From the NCBI GenBank assembly GCA_017465505.1, contig JAFTWB010000004.1, forward strand, positions 1-64,000: DNA of 64,000 nucleotides, in the 5' to 3' direction. Position 1 is the first letter of the stretch. Every line of letters starts with the position of its first letter. The notes under the pieces were generated by a model. It had not been told where the DNA came from. It made no database searches and was given only the letters and a program-made list of their open reading frames with translations. Both the position numbers and the translations under genes were made by a program. This stretch comes from Clostridia bacterium (GTDB lineage Bacteria > Bacillota > Clostridia > Oscillospirales > Acutalibacteraceae). Shown piece after piece: positions 34,864 to 43,821 of the stretch.

Positions 34864-34892
34864 ACTATACCATATCGCAGGCATAATATCAA
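34864..34892 (-). promoter_or_regulatory. Promoter of pckG
   Basis: On the minus strand TTGATA (34892-34887), 17-bp spacer, TATAGT (34869-34864). Confidence 0.7.
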
Positions 34893-34922
34893 TGAACAAA
34901 TTGAAAGTTTTTTTAATTTTTA

Positions 34923-35945
34923 TTAAGATTTTTTTGTGGAATAGTCAATGGGTAAGGTTGCGGTGGCGTTAAGGTCAAAGTCAGCTACATTTCCGCTTAA
35001 AAATTCATAATAAGCCTGGGAGCCCACCATAGCCGCGTTATCACCGCAAAGCTTAAGGTCGGGGATGTAAAGAGAATAGCCCTTTTCTTTACAGATTCGT
35101 GTAAGCTCTTTTCTTAGCAGTGAGTTTGCAGACACACCACCTGCGGCTACAATTGTTTTTGCACCCAAATCCTCTGCGGCTTTGAAGAGGTTATCTGTAA
35201 GGCAACCTACCACTGCCTTTCTGAAAGAAGCGCTGACATCTTCCTTTGAAAGCTCGATGCCTTTCTGCTGAGAATTGTGGATTAAGTTTATTACTGCGGT
35301 TTTAAGGCCCGAAAAGCTGAAGTCATAAGCAGAGCCTGCAACTGTGGGACGAGGCAGGGTGAAAGCGTCAGGGTTACCCAGCTCTGCCACCTTGTCCATT
35401 TCAATTCCGCCGGGGTATGGCATACCCAATGTTCTGGCGGCTTTATCAAAAGCCTCGCCTGCGGCGTCATCTCTTGTCTGACCTACAACCACCATTTCCG
35501 TATAATCCTTTACTGCCACAATGTGGCTGTGACCGCCTGAAGCAACAAGGCACAAAAAAGGAGGCTTGAGCTCCTCACTTGTGATATAGTTTGCGGCGAT
35601 GTGGCTTCTTAGGTGGTGCACAGGAATAAGAGGCTTTCCTGTGGCAATTGAAAGGCCCTTTGCAAAGTTAACGCCTACCAGAAGTGCACCGATAAGACCG
35701 GGTGCAAAGGTTACGGCAAAGGCGTCGATATCCTCTAAAGTGCAGGACGCCTGCTTTAAGGCTTCATCCACCACTCCCACAATTGCCTCTGCGTGACGAC
35801 GTGAGGCAATCTCAGGCACAACTCCGCCGTAGATTCTGTGCTCCTCTACCTGAGAAGCAATAACCGAGGACAAAACACGTCTGCCGTCTTCTACCACTGC
35901 GGCAGCGGTTTCGTCACAAGATGATTCTATTGCAAGTATCTTCAT
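34923..35945 (-). CDS. tsaD: tRNA t6A37 threonylcarbamoyltransferase subunit
   Basis: Kae1/TsaD ASKHA-fold enzyme (340 residues) transferring threonylcarbamoyl to A37 of ANN-decoding tRNAs. ILAIESSCDETAAAVV, HHLRSH (metal-binding His pair), GQTRDDAAGEAFDKAAR, AAGGVSANSLLR and LCGDNAAM are diagnostic. ATG at 35945 lies five bases after AGGTGAG. It follows rimI, as is common, but tsaB and tsaE are not in this operon. Confidence 0.95.
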   Translation of the reverse strand: MKILAIESSCDETAAAVVEDGRRVLSSVIASQVEEHRIYGGVVPEIASRRHAEAIVGVVDEALKQASCTLEDIDAFAVTFAPGLIGALLVGVNFAKGLSIATGKPLIPVHHLRSHIAANYITSEELKPPFLCLVASGGHSHIVAVKDYTEMVVVGQTRDDAAGEAFDKAARTLGMPYPGGIEMDKVAELGNPDAFTLPRPTVAGSAYDFSFSGLKTAVINLIHNSQQKGIELSKEDVSASFRKAVVGCLTDNLFKAAEDLGAKTIVAAGGVSANSLLRKELTRICKEKGYSLYIPDLKLCGDNAAMVGSQAYYEFLSGNVADFDLNATATLPIDYSTKKS

Positions 35946-35966
35946 ATATCTCACCTGAATTTCTGT

Positions 35967-36401
35967 TTAGTTGAATTTTGTCAGAAGCAAAGCGTCTTCA
36001 ACGGGGTCTTTGTAGTAATTTTTTCGCCTGCCTGCCTCTTTGAAACCTAAGCTTTCGTAAAGCTTCACGGCAGGGATGTTGGACGATCTGACCTCTAAGG
36101 TGATAAAGGCGAGCTTTTGCTCTTTGCTCCTGTTTATAAGTTCTGTCATCAATGCCCTGCCAACGCCTTGGCGGCGGTACTTTTCAAGCACTGCAAGGTT
36201 TCCCATATAGCCCTCGTCAACAATGACGCTGACGCCTACATAGCCCACAGGCTCTTCACCCTCAAATGCCATAAGGAAAATGGAGTTTTCACCCTGCATT
36301 TCGCTCTCAAGGCTTTGCTCGGACCAAGGATGGACAAAGCATTGTTTCTCTATTTCTGCCGCCGCTTTTATATGTTCGGCGGTCATTTCTTTAATTATCA
36401 T
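35967..36401 (-). CDS. rimI: Ribosomal-protein-alanine N-acetyltransferase RimI-like
   Basis: GNAT acetyltransferase, 144 residues, with acetyl-CoA loop RRQGVGRALM and C-terminal EVRSSNIPAVKLYESLGFKE, the RimI pattern; FVHPWSEQSL is typical at the N-terminus. The start is fixed by an ATGA overlap with the phosphatase gene. Linked to tsaD as in many Firmicutes. Confidence 0.9.
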   Translation of the reverse strand: MIIKEMTAEHIKAAAEIEKQCFVHPWSEQSLESEMQGENSIFLMAFEGEEPVGYVGVSVIVDEGYMGNLAVLEKYRRQGVGRALMTELINRSKEQKLAFITLEVRSSNIPAVKLYESLGFKEAGRRKNYYKDPVEDALLLTKFN

Positions 36402-36826
36402 AACTCGGCTAATATTTCTTCCAAAGCTTTTGTAATTTCGTCTCTGCAAAATTTATAATACTCAAGGCTACTGCCGTAGGGGTCACGGATTCCCCCGTTT
36501 TTTTCACCCAGCATACGGATTTTGCTCTCGTCAATCCCTGCACTTTTAAGCTCGGCAATGTGCTCTGCCGTCATACCTATGAAAAGGTCATAGTCCTTAA
36601 AATCAAGGTCGTAAATATCCGTAGAGCTGAAAAAGTCGGACTCAATGCCGATTTCTCTGAGAGCCGCCTCGGCGTTGTCGTTAATGAGCAACCCTTCAAT
36701 AGTACACAGGCCTGCACTTCGTGCATTGGCGTCAATACCACGCTCTCTGGCGATTTTATTGAAAATAAGCTCTGCCATAGGGCTTCGGCAGGTGTTGCCT
36801 GTGCAAACAAATAAAACTCTTTTCAT
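36398..36826 (-). CDS. Low-molecular-weight protein phosphatase (arginine/tyrosine)
   Basis: 142 residues starting RVLFVCTGNTCRSPMAE, the C-x5-R-S catalytic loop. The Thr in CTGNTCRS is the residue that favours phosphoarginine in YwlE-type enzymes. The general acid lies in IRDPYGSS. ATG at 36826 has AAAGGGG; it starts 4 bp after polA. It presumably reverses McsB-type or tyrosine phosphorylation; no kinase is in the window. Confidence 0.9.
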   Translation of the reverse strand: MKRVLFVCTGNTCRSPMAELIFNKIARERGIDANARSAGLCTIEGLLINDNAEAALREIGIESDFFSSTDIYDLDFKDYDLFIGMTAEHIAELKSAGIDESKIRMLGEKNGGIRDPYGSSLEYYKFCRDEITKALEEILAEL

Positions 36827-36830
36827 TCTC

Positions 36831-39377
36831 TTACCCCTTTGCGTCATACCAGGTTTTGCCTACTGCCGCTTCTGCAACCAATGGCACAGAAAGCTTAACG
36901 GCACTTTCCATTTCTTCCTGCAGAATCATAGCAACCTGCATAGCCTCAAACTGAGGACATTCTACAATAAGTTCGTCGTGAACCTGCAAAATAAGACGGG
37001 CTGAAAGCCCCTCGTCCTTAAGACGCTTGTCCACCTTAATCATAGCGATTTTGATAATGTCTGCCGCAGTGCCCTGAATAGGCATATTTCTTGCCACTCT
37101 CTCACCAAAAGCACGGGTAATGTGGTTACTTGCACTAAGCTCAGGCAAGTATCTGCGTCTGCCGAAAACAGTCTGGACATAGCCTTCGTTTTTTGCTCTT
37201 TCAATAACGTTTTTCATATAGGCGTCAATGCCTGAATAGTGCCTGAGATAATTCTCTATATAAGCCTTGGCTTCCTTGTTGGTAACGCCTATATCTTTGG
37301 CAAGGCTGAAGGCACCGATTCCGTAAACAATACCGAAGTTTACTGCCTTTGCACGACTTCTGTGAATGGGAGTAACCATCTCGGCAGGCAAAGCAAAAAC
37401 CTGAGAAGCGGTGACTGTGTGAATGTCCACATTATCTGTAAAGGCTTTTATCATTTCCTTGTCCTTTGCTATATCAGCAAGGACTCTTAATTCTATCTGA
37501 GAATAATCAGCGTCAACCAGAATACAACCCTCAGCCGCTCTGAAGAACTTTCTCAGTTCTCTGCCCAACTCTGTACGCACAGGAATGTTCTGAAGATTGG
37601 GCTCTGTGGAGCTTATTCTGCCTGTTCGGGTTTCTTTCTGGTTAAAGCTGGAGTGGATTCTGCCGTCCTCGCCAATCACCTTGAGAAGTCCCTCGCAGTA
37701 AGTAGATTTAAGCTTTGCGTAGGTTCTATATTCAAGAACATAGGAAACCACAGGGTATCTGTCTTTAAGGCCTTCCAGCACATCGGCACTGGTGGAATAA
37801 CCGCTTTTGGTTTTCTTTGATGTGGGGATTTCCATTTTTACAAAGAGAGCTTCACCAAGCTGCTTGGGAGAGTTGATGTTAAACTCATAGCCCACTTCTT
37901 CGTAAACCTTTTTCTCCATCTCAGCGATTTTTTCGCTGATAAGTGCACCGTAGTTTTCAATACCCTTTGCGTCTACCTCAAAGCCCAGATTTTCCATTCT
38001 GGCAAGAACTCTTGCAAGGGGAATTTCGATATCGCAAAGAAGCTTTAACTGCTCTTTTTCTTCAATCTGCTTTTTAAGGGCAAGGTAAACTTCCCACAAA
38101 GAGGCTTCAAAAGGAGAAACACCCTCACCCTGTATTTCGGGTAAAGTTACCTGGTACTCACTGCAAAGCCGCTGAGCACTGTAATCTGTTGCCGAGGGGT
38201 TAAGAAGATAGGCACAAAGAGATAAATCAAAAGCGATATTTTCCGCTTCAAAGCCCATTTTATCGGCATAAGCAAACAGGGGCTTTGCGTCATAAATCAC
38301 CTTGGCGATTTTCTTATCCTCAAGGATTTTTTTAAGAAGGTCTTCACTTTCACTAAGGTAAACCTTATCCTCAGTAACGGCAATAAAGCGGCTGAGCTTA
38401 CCTTCCTCAAAGCTCACGTCAAGAACGCAGTCCTTAAGAGGCTTTTCTAGATTTTCCACGGTCTTTACTTTTGCCTTTTCCTGCTCTGAAACAGCTGTTG
38501 TGTCGGCGTCAGCAAGACCTACCTTTTCAATAAGCTTATAAAGCTCAAGAGAAGCCATAAACCTTGCGGCGGCGTCTTTGTCCTCAAGCTCTACTTTGTA
38601 GTTTGAAATATCCGTATCAATGGGAACATCGCAGTAAATCTCACCCAGCATACGGCTTAGAAAGGCGTTTTCTTTATCGGCTTTAAGCTTGTTTCTTACG
38701 CCTTCTTTGATGTCGATTGTGTCGATATTGTCGTAAATATTCTGAAGATTCTCAAAACGGCTGATAAGCTCAGTCGCACCCTTGGGGCCGATTCCTGCAA
38801 CACCGGGGATATTGTCGGAAGTATCCCCCTGAATTGCCTTGATATCAATAAGCTGATGGGGTGTAACGCCGTACTCATCCATAATCCTCTGCTTATCGTA
38901 AATTTCAGCCGAGGGTGAGCCCTGCTTTGTAGCGGCAAATCGCACACTTACAGAATCACTTATAAGCTGGAAAGAGTCCCTGTCCCCTGTTGCAATTACA
39001 CATTCATAATTTTTTACAGAGCTGTTCTTTGCAAAGGTGCCCAAGATATCATCAGCCTCATAGCCTTCAACCGAAACCAGCTTATAGCCAAGAAGCCTTA
39101 AAAGCTCTTTTAAAGGCTCAACCTGACACCTTAATTCCTCGGGCATACCTTTTCTGGTTGCTTTATAGCCCGAATACGCCTTATGGCGGAATGTTGGTGC
39201 GTGTAAATCAAAGGCAATCGCCACAGCGTTGGGGTTAGTGTCTGCCTTGATTTTCAAAAGCATTGTAAGAAAGCCGTAAATTGCGTGGGTATACTGACCG
39301 TCCTTTGTTGTAAGAGGTCTTATGCCGTAATAGGCACGGTTCATAATTGAATTTCCGTCTACTGCCAGAAGTTTCAT
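36831..39377 (-). CDS. polA: DNA polymerase I
   Basis: 848 residues. The N-terminal 5' nuclease (about 1-290) has LLAVDGNSIMNRAYYG, YEADDILGTFA and GDTSDNIPGVAGIGPKGA. The middle exonuclease-like domain has lost the DxE/DY catalytic acids, as in Bacillus-type Pol I, so proofreading is unlikely. Polymerase motifs A (DYSQIELRVLA), B (RSRAKAVNFGIVYG) and C (LQVHDELIVE) are intact. It overlaps alr by ATGA and is followed by the phosphatase, rimI and tsaD genes, forming one housekeeping operon. Confidence 0.96.
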   Translation of the reverse strand: MKLLAVDGNSIMNRAYYGIRPLTTKDGQYTHAIYGFLTMLLKIKADTNPNAVAIAFDLHAPTFRHKAYSGYKATRKGMPEELRCQVEPLKELLRLLGYKLVSVEGYEADDILGTFAKNSSVKNYECVIATGDRDSFQLISDSVSVRFAATKQGSPSAEIYDKQRIMDEYGVTPHQLIDIKAIQGDTSDNIPGVAGIGPKGATELISRFENLQNIYDNIDTIDIKEGVRNKLKADKENAFLSRMLGEIYCDVPIDTDISNYKVELEDKDAAARFMASLELYKLIEKVGLADADTTAVSEQEKAKVKTVENLEKPLKDCVLDVSFEEGKLSRFIAVTEDKVYLSESEDLLKKILEDKKIAKVIYDAKPLFAYADKMGFEAENIAFDLSLCAYLLNPSATDYSAQRLCSEYQVTLPEIQGEGVSPFEASLWEVYLALKKQIEEKEQLKLLCDIEIPLARVLARMENLGFEVDAKGIENYGALISEKIAEMEKKVYEEVGYEFNINSPKQLGEALFVKMEIPTSKKTKSGYSTSADVLEGLKDRYPVVSYVLEYRTYAKLKSTYCEGLLKVIGEDGRIHSSFNQKETRTGRISSTEPNLQNIPVRTELGRELRKFFRAAEGCILVDADYSQIELRVLADIAKDKEMIKAFTDNVDIHTVTASQVFALPAEMVTPIHRSRAKAVNFGIVYGIGAFSLAKDIGVTNKEAKAYIENYLRHYSGIDAYMKNVIERAKNEGYVQTVFGRRRYLPELSASNHITRAFGERVARNMPIQGTAADIIKIAMIKVDKRLKDEGLSARLILQVHDELIVECPQFEAMQVAMILQEEMESAVKLSVPLVAEAAVGKTWYDAKG

Positions 39378-40543
39378 AGCTTATACATCACATCCACTGT
39401 TTTTCCGTTTTTGTTGTAGTATCTGGGCACACGTTTTGAAACGGCACAGATAACTTCGTAGTTTATAGTATCTGCAAATTCTGCAAGTTCATTAACACTT
39501 GGACTGCCCGAAGCTGAGAAAACCACAACCTCGTCGCCGATTTTTACATCCTCAACGTCGCTTATGTCAATAATGGTCTGGTCCATACAGACTCTGCCTA
39601 AAATTCTGCACTTTTTGCCCTTGAGGAGCATATAACCCTTATTGGAAAAATCCCTGAAATACCCGTCGGCATAGCCGATTGTAACTGTGGCAACGGTCAT
39701 ATCCTTATCGGCTTCAAAGGTTCTGCCGTAGCTTACCGTTGTGCCTTTATAAATCTTTTTAACCGAAGCTACTGAAGTTTTAAGAGTCATAAGAGGCTTT
39801 AAAGGCAAAGCACCCTCAAGCTTAGAGGAAGGAGCAAGTCCGTAAAGGATAATTCCTGCTCTGACCATAGTTTTATGGGCGTTTTCATATACCTCTGTGC
39901 CTGCACTGTTGGCGTGATGAATTATGTCAAATTCAACGCCTCTTTCCCTGAGAGCCTTTACTGTGTAATCGAAGTTTTCAAGCTGATTTTCCGTGTAAGC
40001 CTTGCCCTCTTCGCCTTCATCGGCAACGGAAAAATGAGCCATAATGCCTGTTGGGTTCAGCCCTTTTAAGGAGCAAGCCTGAACAATTTCTTCAATGGAA
40101 GAATTGTCCCTTGGAAAGCTCTGACAAAGAAAACCTATGCGGCTCATACCTGTGTCGATTTTAATGTGAACATCCAAAGCTGTGCCCAGCTCCTGACATT
40201 TTTCTGCCAGTGCCTTGGCAAAATCAAGGCAGTAAACTGCCTGAGTAAGCTTGAGTCTTATAAGGCGTTTGGCGTCATTCACAGGGGTATAGCCCAGAAT
40301 GAGAATCGGCAGGCTTATGCCATAGTCTCTGAGCTCCTCTGCCTCGTCAATATTGGACACTGCAAGATAATCCGCTCCAAGGCTTTCGTAAAGCTTTGAA
40401 AGCACCTTTGCACCGTGACCGTAGCCGTCTGCCTTTACAACACAGCAGATTTTACTGCCCTTGGCTTTTTCTCTGATTATATTGAAATTTTCCTCGGCAG
40501 CGGCCAAATCCACCTCTGCCCAGGTGCGTCTTAAAATATGCAT
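39374..40543 (-). CDS. alr: Alanine racemase
   Basis: PLP enzyme (389 residues) providing D-alanine for peptidoglycan. VVKADGYGHGA carries the Schiff-base lysine (Lys37), SRIGF the phosphate-contact strand, GYADGY and RVCMDQTIIDI the second active-site elements. RBS GGAGGAC lies 8 bases before the ATG. It heads the alr-polA-phosphatase-rimI-tsaD operon. Confidence 0.95.
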   Translation of the reverse strand: MHILRRTWAEVDLAAAEENFNIIREKAKGSKICCVVKADGYGHGAKVLSKLYESLGADYLAVSNIDEAEELRDYGISLPILILGYTPVNDAKRLIRLKLTQAVYCLDFAKALAEKCQELGTALDVHIKIDTGMSRIGFLCQSFPRDNSSIEEIVQACSLKGLNPTGIMAHFSVADEGEEGKAYTENQLENFDYTVKALRERGVEFDIIHHANSAGTEVYENAHKTMVRAGIILYGLAPSSKLEGALPLKPLMTLKTSVASVKKIYKGTTVSYGRTFEADKDMTVATVTIGYADGYFRDFSNKGYMLLKGKKCRILGRVCMDQTIIDISDVEDVKIGDEVVVFSASGSPSVNELAEFADTINYEVICAVSKRVPRYYNKNGKTVDVMYKL

Positions 40544-40605
40544 AAATCTGTCCTCCGTAGAGTGAGCAAAGGCTAACCGCCAATACTCAAAATTTACCTA
40601 GTTTA

Positions 40606-40634
40606 ATTATATTACCAAGACAAAAATAAATCAA
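40606..40634 (-). promoter_or_regulatory. Promoter of the alr operon
   Basis: On the minus strand TTGATT (40634-40629), 17-bp spacer, TATAAT (40611-40606). Confidence 0.75.
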
Positions 40635-40892
40635 TATTTTTAGGATAAATAAATATACTTACATAATGTATTTTAACCTTTACTTTTGTGAAGAAGCTCC
40701 AAAAATCCTGCAAAAAGCCGTTTTTTTATGTTAATGGTAAAATTTATGGTAAATTTTCCAAATTTTATTTGAAAAAACATAGCGTAAAATGTAGACAATT
40801 CTAAAACTTTGTGATAAAATTAACACGTATGTATACGGCCTTGAGTCGCAGATATAAACACATACCACATTCTTAATCAGGGAGGATAAAAA
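40635..40892 (+). promoter_or_regulatory. Control region of the hydrogenase operon with Rex-like site
   Basis: AT-rich intergenic region without a gene. TAGACA (40792-40797), 17-bp spacer, TAAAAT (40815-40820) is the likely promoter. Over the -10 lies TTGTGATAAAATTAACAC (40809-40826), matching the Clostridial Rex consensus TTGTTAA-N4-TTAACAA at 11 of 14 positions. A direct repeat ATGGTAAA(A)TTT occurs near 40735-40758. Rex control is an inference from known Rex repression of fermentation and hydrogenase genes. Confidence 0.55.
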
Positions 40893-41390
40893 ATGCGAAA
40901 GAAAATCGGCACATTACCCTTCTCCGGCACAGCGGAGCAGGAAGCAAAGCTCAAGGAAGTAATCGAAGCTCACAAGGGCGACCCCGGTGCAGTAATGCCT
41001 GTTTTACAGGAAGCTCAGGGTATTTACGGTTACCTTCCCATTGAGGTTCAGACAATGATTGCTCAGGGACTTGACGTTCCCGTTGAGGAAGTTTACGGAG
41101 TATCTACTTTCTACTCTCAGTTCTCACTTTCTCCCAAGGGCAAGTACAACATTTCAATCTGTCTTGGTACAGCTTGCTACGTTAAGGGCGCAGGCGACCT
41201 TATGAACAAGTTCAGCGAGCTCTTAGGCATTGGTGCAGAGGAGTGCACAGCCGACGGTAAGTTCTCACTTACAGCCTGCCGTTGTATCGGTGCTTGCGGT
41301 CTTGCACCTGTTCTTACAGTAAACGATGATGTTTACGGACGTCTTGTTGTTGATGACGTTCAGGGCATCCTTGACAAGTACGCAGACTAA
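40893..41390 (+). CDS. hydC: [FeFe]-hydrogenase subunit C (NuoE-like, [2Fe-2S])
   Basis: 165 residues with the thioredoxin-like [2Fe-2S] domain of NuoE/HydC: four cluster cysteines at C90-x4-C95 and C131-x3-C135, after the helical EVYGVSTFYSQFSL. It passes electrons between NADH-dependent HydB and HydA in the bifurcating trimer. RBS GGGAGGA. First gene of the ten-gene operon, separated from hydBA by the signalling-like genes. Confidence 0.92.
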   Translation: MRKKIGTLPFSGTAEQEAKLKEVIEAHKGDPGAVMPVLQEAQGIYGYLPIEVQTMIAQGLDVPVEEVYGVSTFYSQFSLSPKGKYNISICLGTACYVKGAGDLMNKFSELLGIGAEECTADGKFSLTACRCIGACGLAPVLTVNDDVYGRLVVDDVQGILDKYAD

Positions 41391-41413
41391 AACTTAACCA
41401 AAAGGTAATAAGT

Positions 41414-41767
41414 ATGAAAATCAGTATGATTAAAGAGCTGCTTGAGGCAGATGTTATGTGTGGCGAGGAACACCTCCAGCGTCACGTTTACTCAGCCTGC
41501 GGCAGTGATATGATGAGCGATGTTCTGGCTTTCGTAAAAGACCAGGCAGTTTTGCTTACAGGACTTGTTAATTCTCAGGTTATAAGAACCGCCGAAATGA
41601 TGGATATGGTTTGCATTGTTCTGGTGCGTTCCAAGCTGCCAACCCCTGAGATGATTGAACTTGCAGAGGAAAGCGGCATTGTGCTTTTAAGCTCCAAAAA
41701 GCGTATGTACGACGCCTGCGGTATCCTTTACACCAATGGACTTGTAGGTAACAAGCTGAAATCATGA
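41414..41767 (+). CDS. DRTGG-domain protein 1
   Basis: 117 residues with the DRTGG-type alpha/beta fold (VMCGEEHLQRHVYSACGSDMMSDVLAFV, then VLLTGLVNSQVIRTAEM and IVLLSSKKRMYDACGILY). DRTGG domains occur next to CBS and nucleotide-binding domains and are presumed ligand-binding regulators; ligand is unknown. It overlaps the following HATPase gene by ATGA. A second paralogue is at 43491. Confidence 0.85.
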   Translation: MKISMIKELLEADVMCGEEHLQRHVYSACGSDMMSDVLAFVKDQAVLLTGLVNSQVIRTAEMMDMVCIVLVRSKLPTPEMIELAEESGIVLLSSKKRMYDACGILYTNGLVGNKLKS

Positions 41768-42186
41768 GCGACTTACTGACATTCCACTTTGATGTTGACG
41801 GGGACGATTTTACCTCGGCGGGACAGGCTTCCGTCCAGATAAAAAAGAGCTTAAGGCAGCTTGGCATTGCCCCTGAAACAATAAGGCGAGTTTCCATTGC
41901 TATGTACGAGGGTGAAATCAATATGGTTATCCACGCAGGCGGCGGCGAGGCTGACGTCAGCGTAAACGAAAATGAAGTTATTATCACCCTTACAGACCAC
42001 GGCCCCGGTATCCCCAATATTGAGCAGGCTATGCAGGAGGGCTTCTCAACAGCTCCCGACGCTATCCGCTCTCTGGGCTTTGGTGCAGGTATGGGACTTC
42101 CCAATATGAAACGCTACTCAGACTATATGGACATCCAGTCTGAGGTCGGCAAAGGCACAACCATTACTATGAAAGTAAATATCTGA
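41764..42186 (+). CDS. Anti-sigma-factor-like ATP-binding protein (HATPase)
   Basis: 140-residue GHKL ATPase domain: N-box INMVIHAGGG, G1 DHGPGIPN, G2 GFGAGMGLPNM. This is the layout of RsbT/RsbW/SpoIIAB-type serine kinases that control sigma factors by switching partners, but no sigma or anti-anti-sigma gene is nearby. Placed between DRTGG and the sensor-like hydrogenase protein, it may transmit a redox signal (inference). Confidence 0.85.
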   Translation: MSDLLTFHFDVDGDDFTSAGQASVQIKKSLRQLGIAPETIRRVSIAMYEGEINMVIHAGGGEADVSVNENEVIITLTDHGPGIPNIEQAMQEGFSTAPDAIRSLGFGAGMGLPNMKRYSDYMDIQSEVGKGTTITMKVNI

Positions 42187-42208
42187 TTGAAGTACAAGAG
42201 GTGCATTT

Positions 42209-43504
42209 ATGAACACTTATGAGCATTCAGTTTTTTTGGATGTAAGTAAATGTATCGGTTGTACCACCTGTCTGAGACATTGTCCTACTGAAGCAATCCG
42301 CATTAAAGACGGTCACGCCGTTATCAACGAAAAGCGTTGTATCGACTGCGGCGAGTGTATAAGGGTATGTCCCAAAAAGGCCAAAAAGGCAAAGCTCAGT
42401 AAACTGAGTGAGATGGAGAGCTTCAAATATAAAATTGCTCTTCCTGCCCCTACCCTTTACGGTCAGTTTGAAAATCTGGACGATGTCGACTATATCTTAA
42501 ACGGTTTGCTTAATATAGGCTTTGATGATGTTTTTGAGGTTTCCACTGCTGCTGAAATTGTTTCGGCTTACACAAGGATTTTCCTTAAGGACAAAACCCT
42601 TCAGAAACCTGTAATCAGCTCAGCTTGCCCTGTGGTTGTAAGGCTTATCTGCCTTCGTTACCCTTCTCTTGCAGACAATATTATGCCTATGCTTCCGCCT
42701 ATGGAGGTTGCGGCAGGACTGGCAAGAGAAAAAGCCAAAAGGGAACACCCCGAGCTTAAAGATGAAGACATCGGCGTTTGCTTTATTTCACCTTGTCCTG
42801 CAAAGGCAAGCTATGTGAAAAACGGCTTTGGTGATTATAAAAGTCGGGTAGACGCGGTGGTATCAATCAGCGATATTTACTTCCAGCTCATTAACGCAAT
42901 GAGCAGAAACGACGATATTAAAACAATTCTGCATTCCGGTATGATAGGTATCGGTTGGGCTTCCTCTGGCGGCGAGGCTACGGCACTTTTCAACGAAGCT
43001 TACTTAGCCGCTGACGGAATCGAAAATGTAAACCGTGTACTTGACCAGATAGAAAACGGCAACATCCCCGAGCTTGAGTTTGTTGAGCTTAACGCCTGCA
43101 CAGGCGGTTGCGTGGGTGGTGTGCTGACAATGCAGAATCCTTTTATTGCAAAAGCAAAGCTCCAGACCTTAAGGCGATACCTTCCCGTATCCCAGAATTT
43201 TCTCAGCAAAGAAGAGGAGAAGGCAGTTCCCGAAGAAATTCTTTTCAAGGAACTTCCCAGCTACTATCCCATTTCAAGGCTTCATGAGAGCAGAAGCGAG
43301 TCTATGCGTATGCTCTCTGAAATCCAGAAACTGAGAGAATCCTTACCGGGTATTGACTGCGGCTCCTGCGGTGCTCCAAACTGCAGAGCCTTTGCAGAAG
43401 ATGTTGTGAGAGGCACAGCTTCCATTGACGGCTGTATAATTGCTCACAGACAGGAGCTTTTAGATTTCCTTAAATCAAAGGATGAGAGTAATGACTGTAA
43501 ATGA
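42209..43504 (+). CDS. Sensor-like [FeFe]-hydrogenase-domain protein with three Fe-S regions
   Basis: 431 residues. N-terminal 2[4Fe-4S] ferredoxin (CIGCTTCLRHCP, CIDCGECIRVCP), then a small hydrogenase H-domain whose cluster cysteines are kept but whose motifs are altered: SSACPVV (Cys140), ISPCPAKASYV (Cys196) and NACTGGCVGG (Cys297, Cys301). The first Cys of TSCCP is Ala, a loss typical of non-catalytic sensory hydrogenases. A C-terminal CGSCGAPNC [4Fe-4S] domain follows; no PAS domain. I infer a redox or H2 sensor feeding the neighbouring HATPase and DRTGG proteins. Confidence 0.85.
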   Translation: MNTYEHSVFLDVSKCIGCTTCLRHCPTEAIRIKDGHAVINEKRCIDCGECIRVCPKKAKKAKLSKLSEMESFKYKIALPAPTLYGQFENLDDVDYILNGLLNIGFDDVFEVSTAAEIVSAYTRIFLKDKTLQKPVISSACPVVVRLICLRYPSLADNIMPMLPPMEVAAGLAREKAKREHPELKDEDIGVCFISPCPAKASYVKNGFGDYKSRVDAVVSISDIYFQLINAMSRNDDIKTILHSGMIGIGWASSGGEATALFNEAYLAADGIENVNRVLDQIENGNIPELEFVELNACTGGCVGGVLTMQNPFIAKAKLQTLRRYLPVSQNFLSKEEEKAVPEEILFKELPSYYPISRLHESRSESMRMLSEIQKLRESLPGIDCGSCGAPNCRAFAEDVVRGTASIDGCIIAHRQELLDFLKSKDESNDCK

Positions 43505-43820
43505 CCTTTTAGAAAAGGTTAACGACTTCTCAGGCGTGGTTTTAAGTGAGCCCGAAAGAGAAATTCAAGGAGTTTACATAGGTGACCTTTTAAGCTGGGT
43601 TATGGGCAAGGCACAAAGCGGCGACGCCTGGATTACAATTATGTCCAACGTCAACACCCTTGCTGTTGCCACTCTTGCAGACACAGCCTGTATTGTGCTG
43701 GCTGAAGGAGTAAGCCTTGACGACGGCGTCAAGGAAACTGCTGAGGAAAAGGGCATAAATGTTATCTCCACTTCTCTTTCAGCTTATGAAGCCGCAGTAA
43801 AGCTTCACCAAGTGCTTTGA
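43491..43820 (+). CDS. DRTGG-domain protein 2
   Basis: 109 residues, paralogue-like to the gene at 41414: VVLSEPEREIQGVYIGDLLSWVM, VNTLAVATLADTACIVLAEG and EKGINVISTSLSAYEAAV match the DRTGG fold. ATG at 43491 lies behind AAAGGATGAG inside the preceding gene (14-bp overlap). One base separates it from the PHP gene. Role unknown. Confidence 0.85.
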   Translation: MTVNDLLEKVNDFSGVVLSEPEREIQGVYIGDLLSWVMGKAQSGDAWITIMSNVNTLAVATLADTACIVLAEGVSLDDGVKETAEEKGINVISTSLSAYEAAVKLHQVL

Positions 43821-43821
43821 T

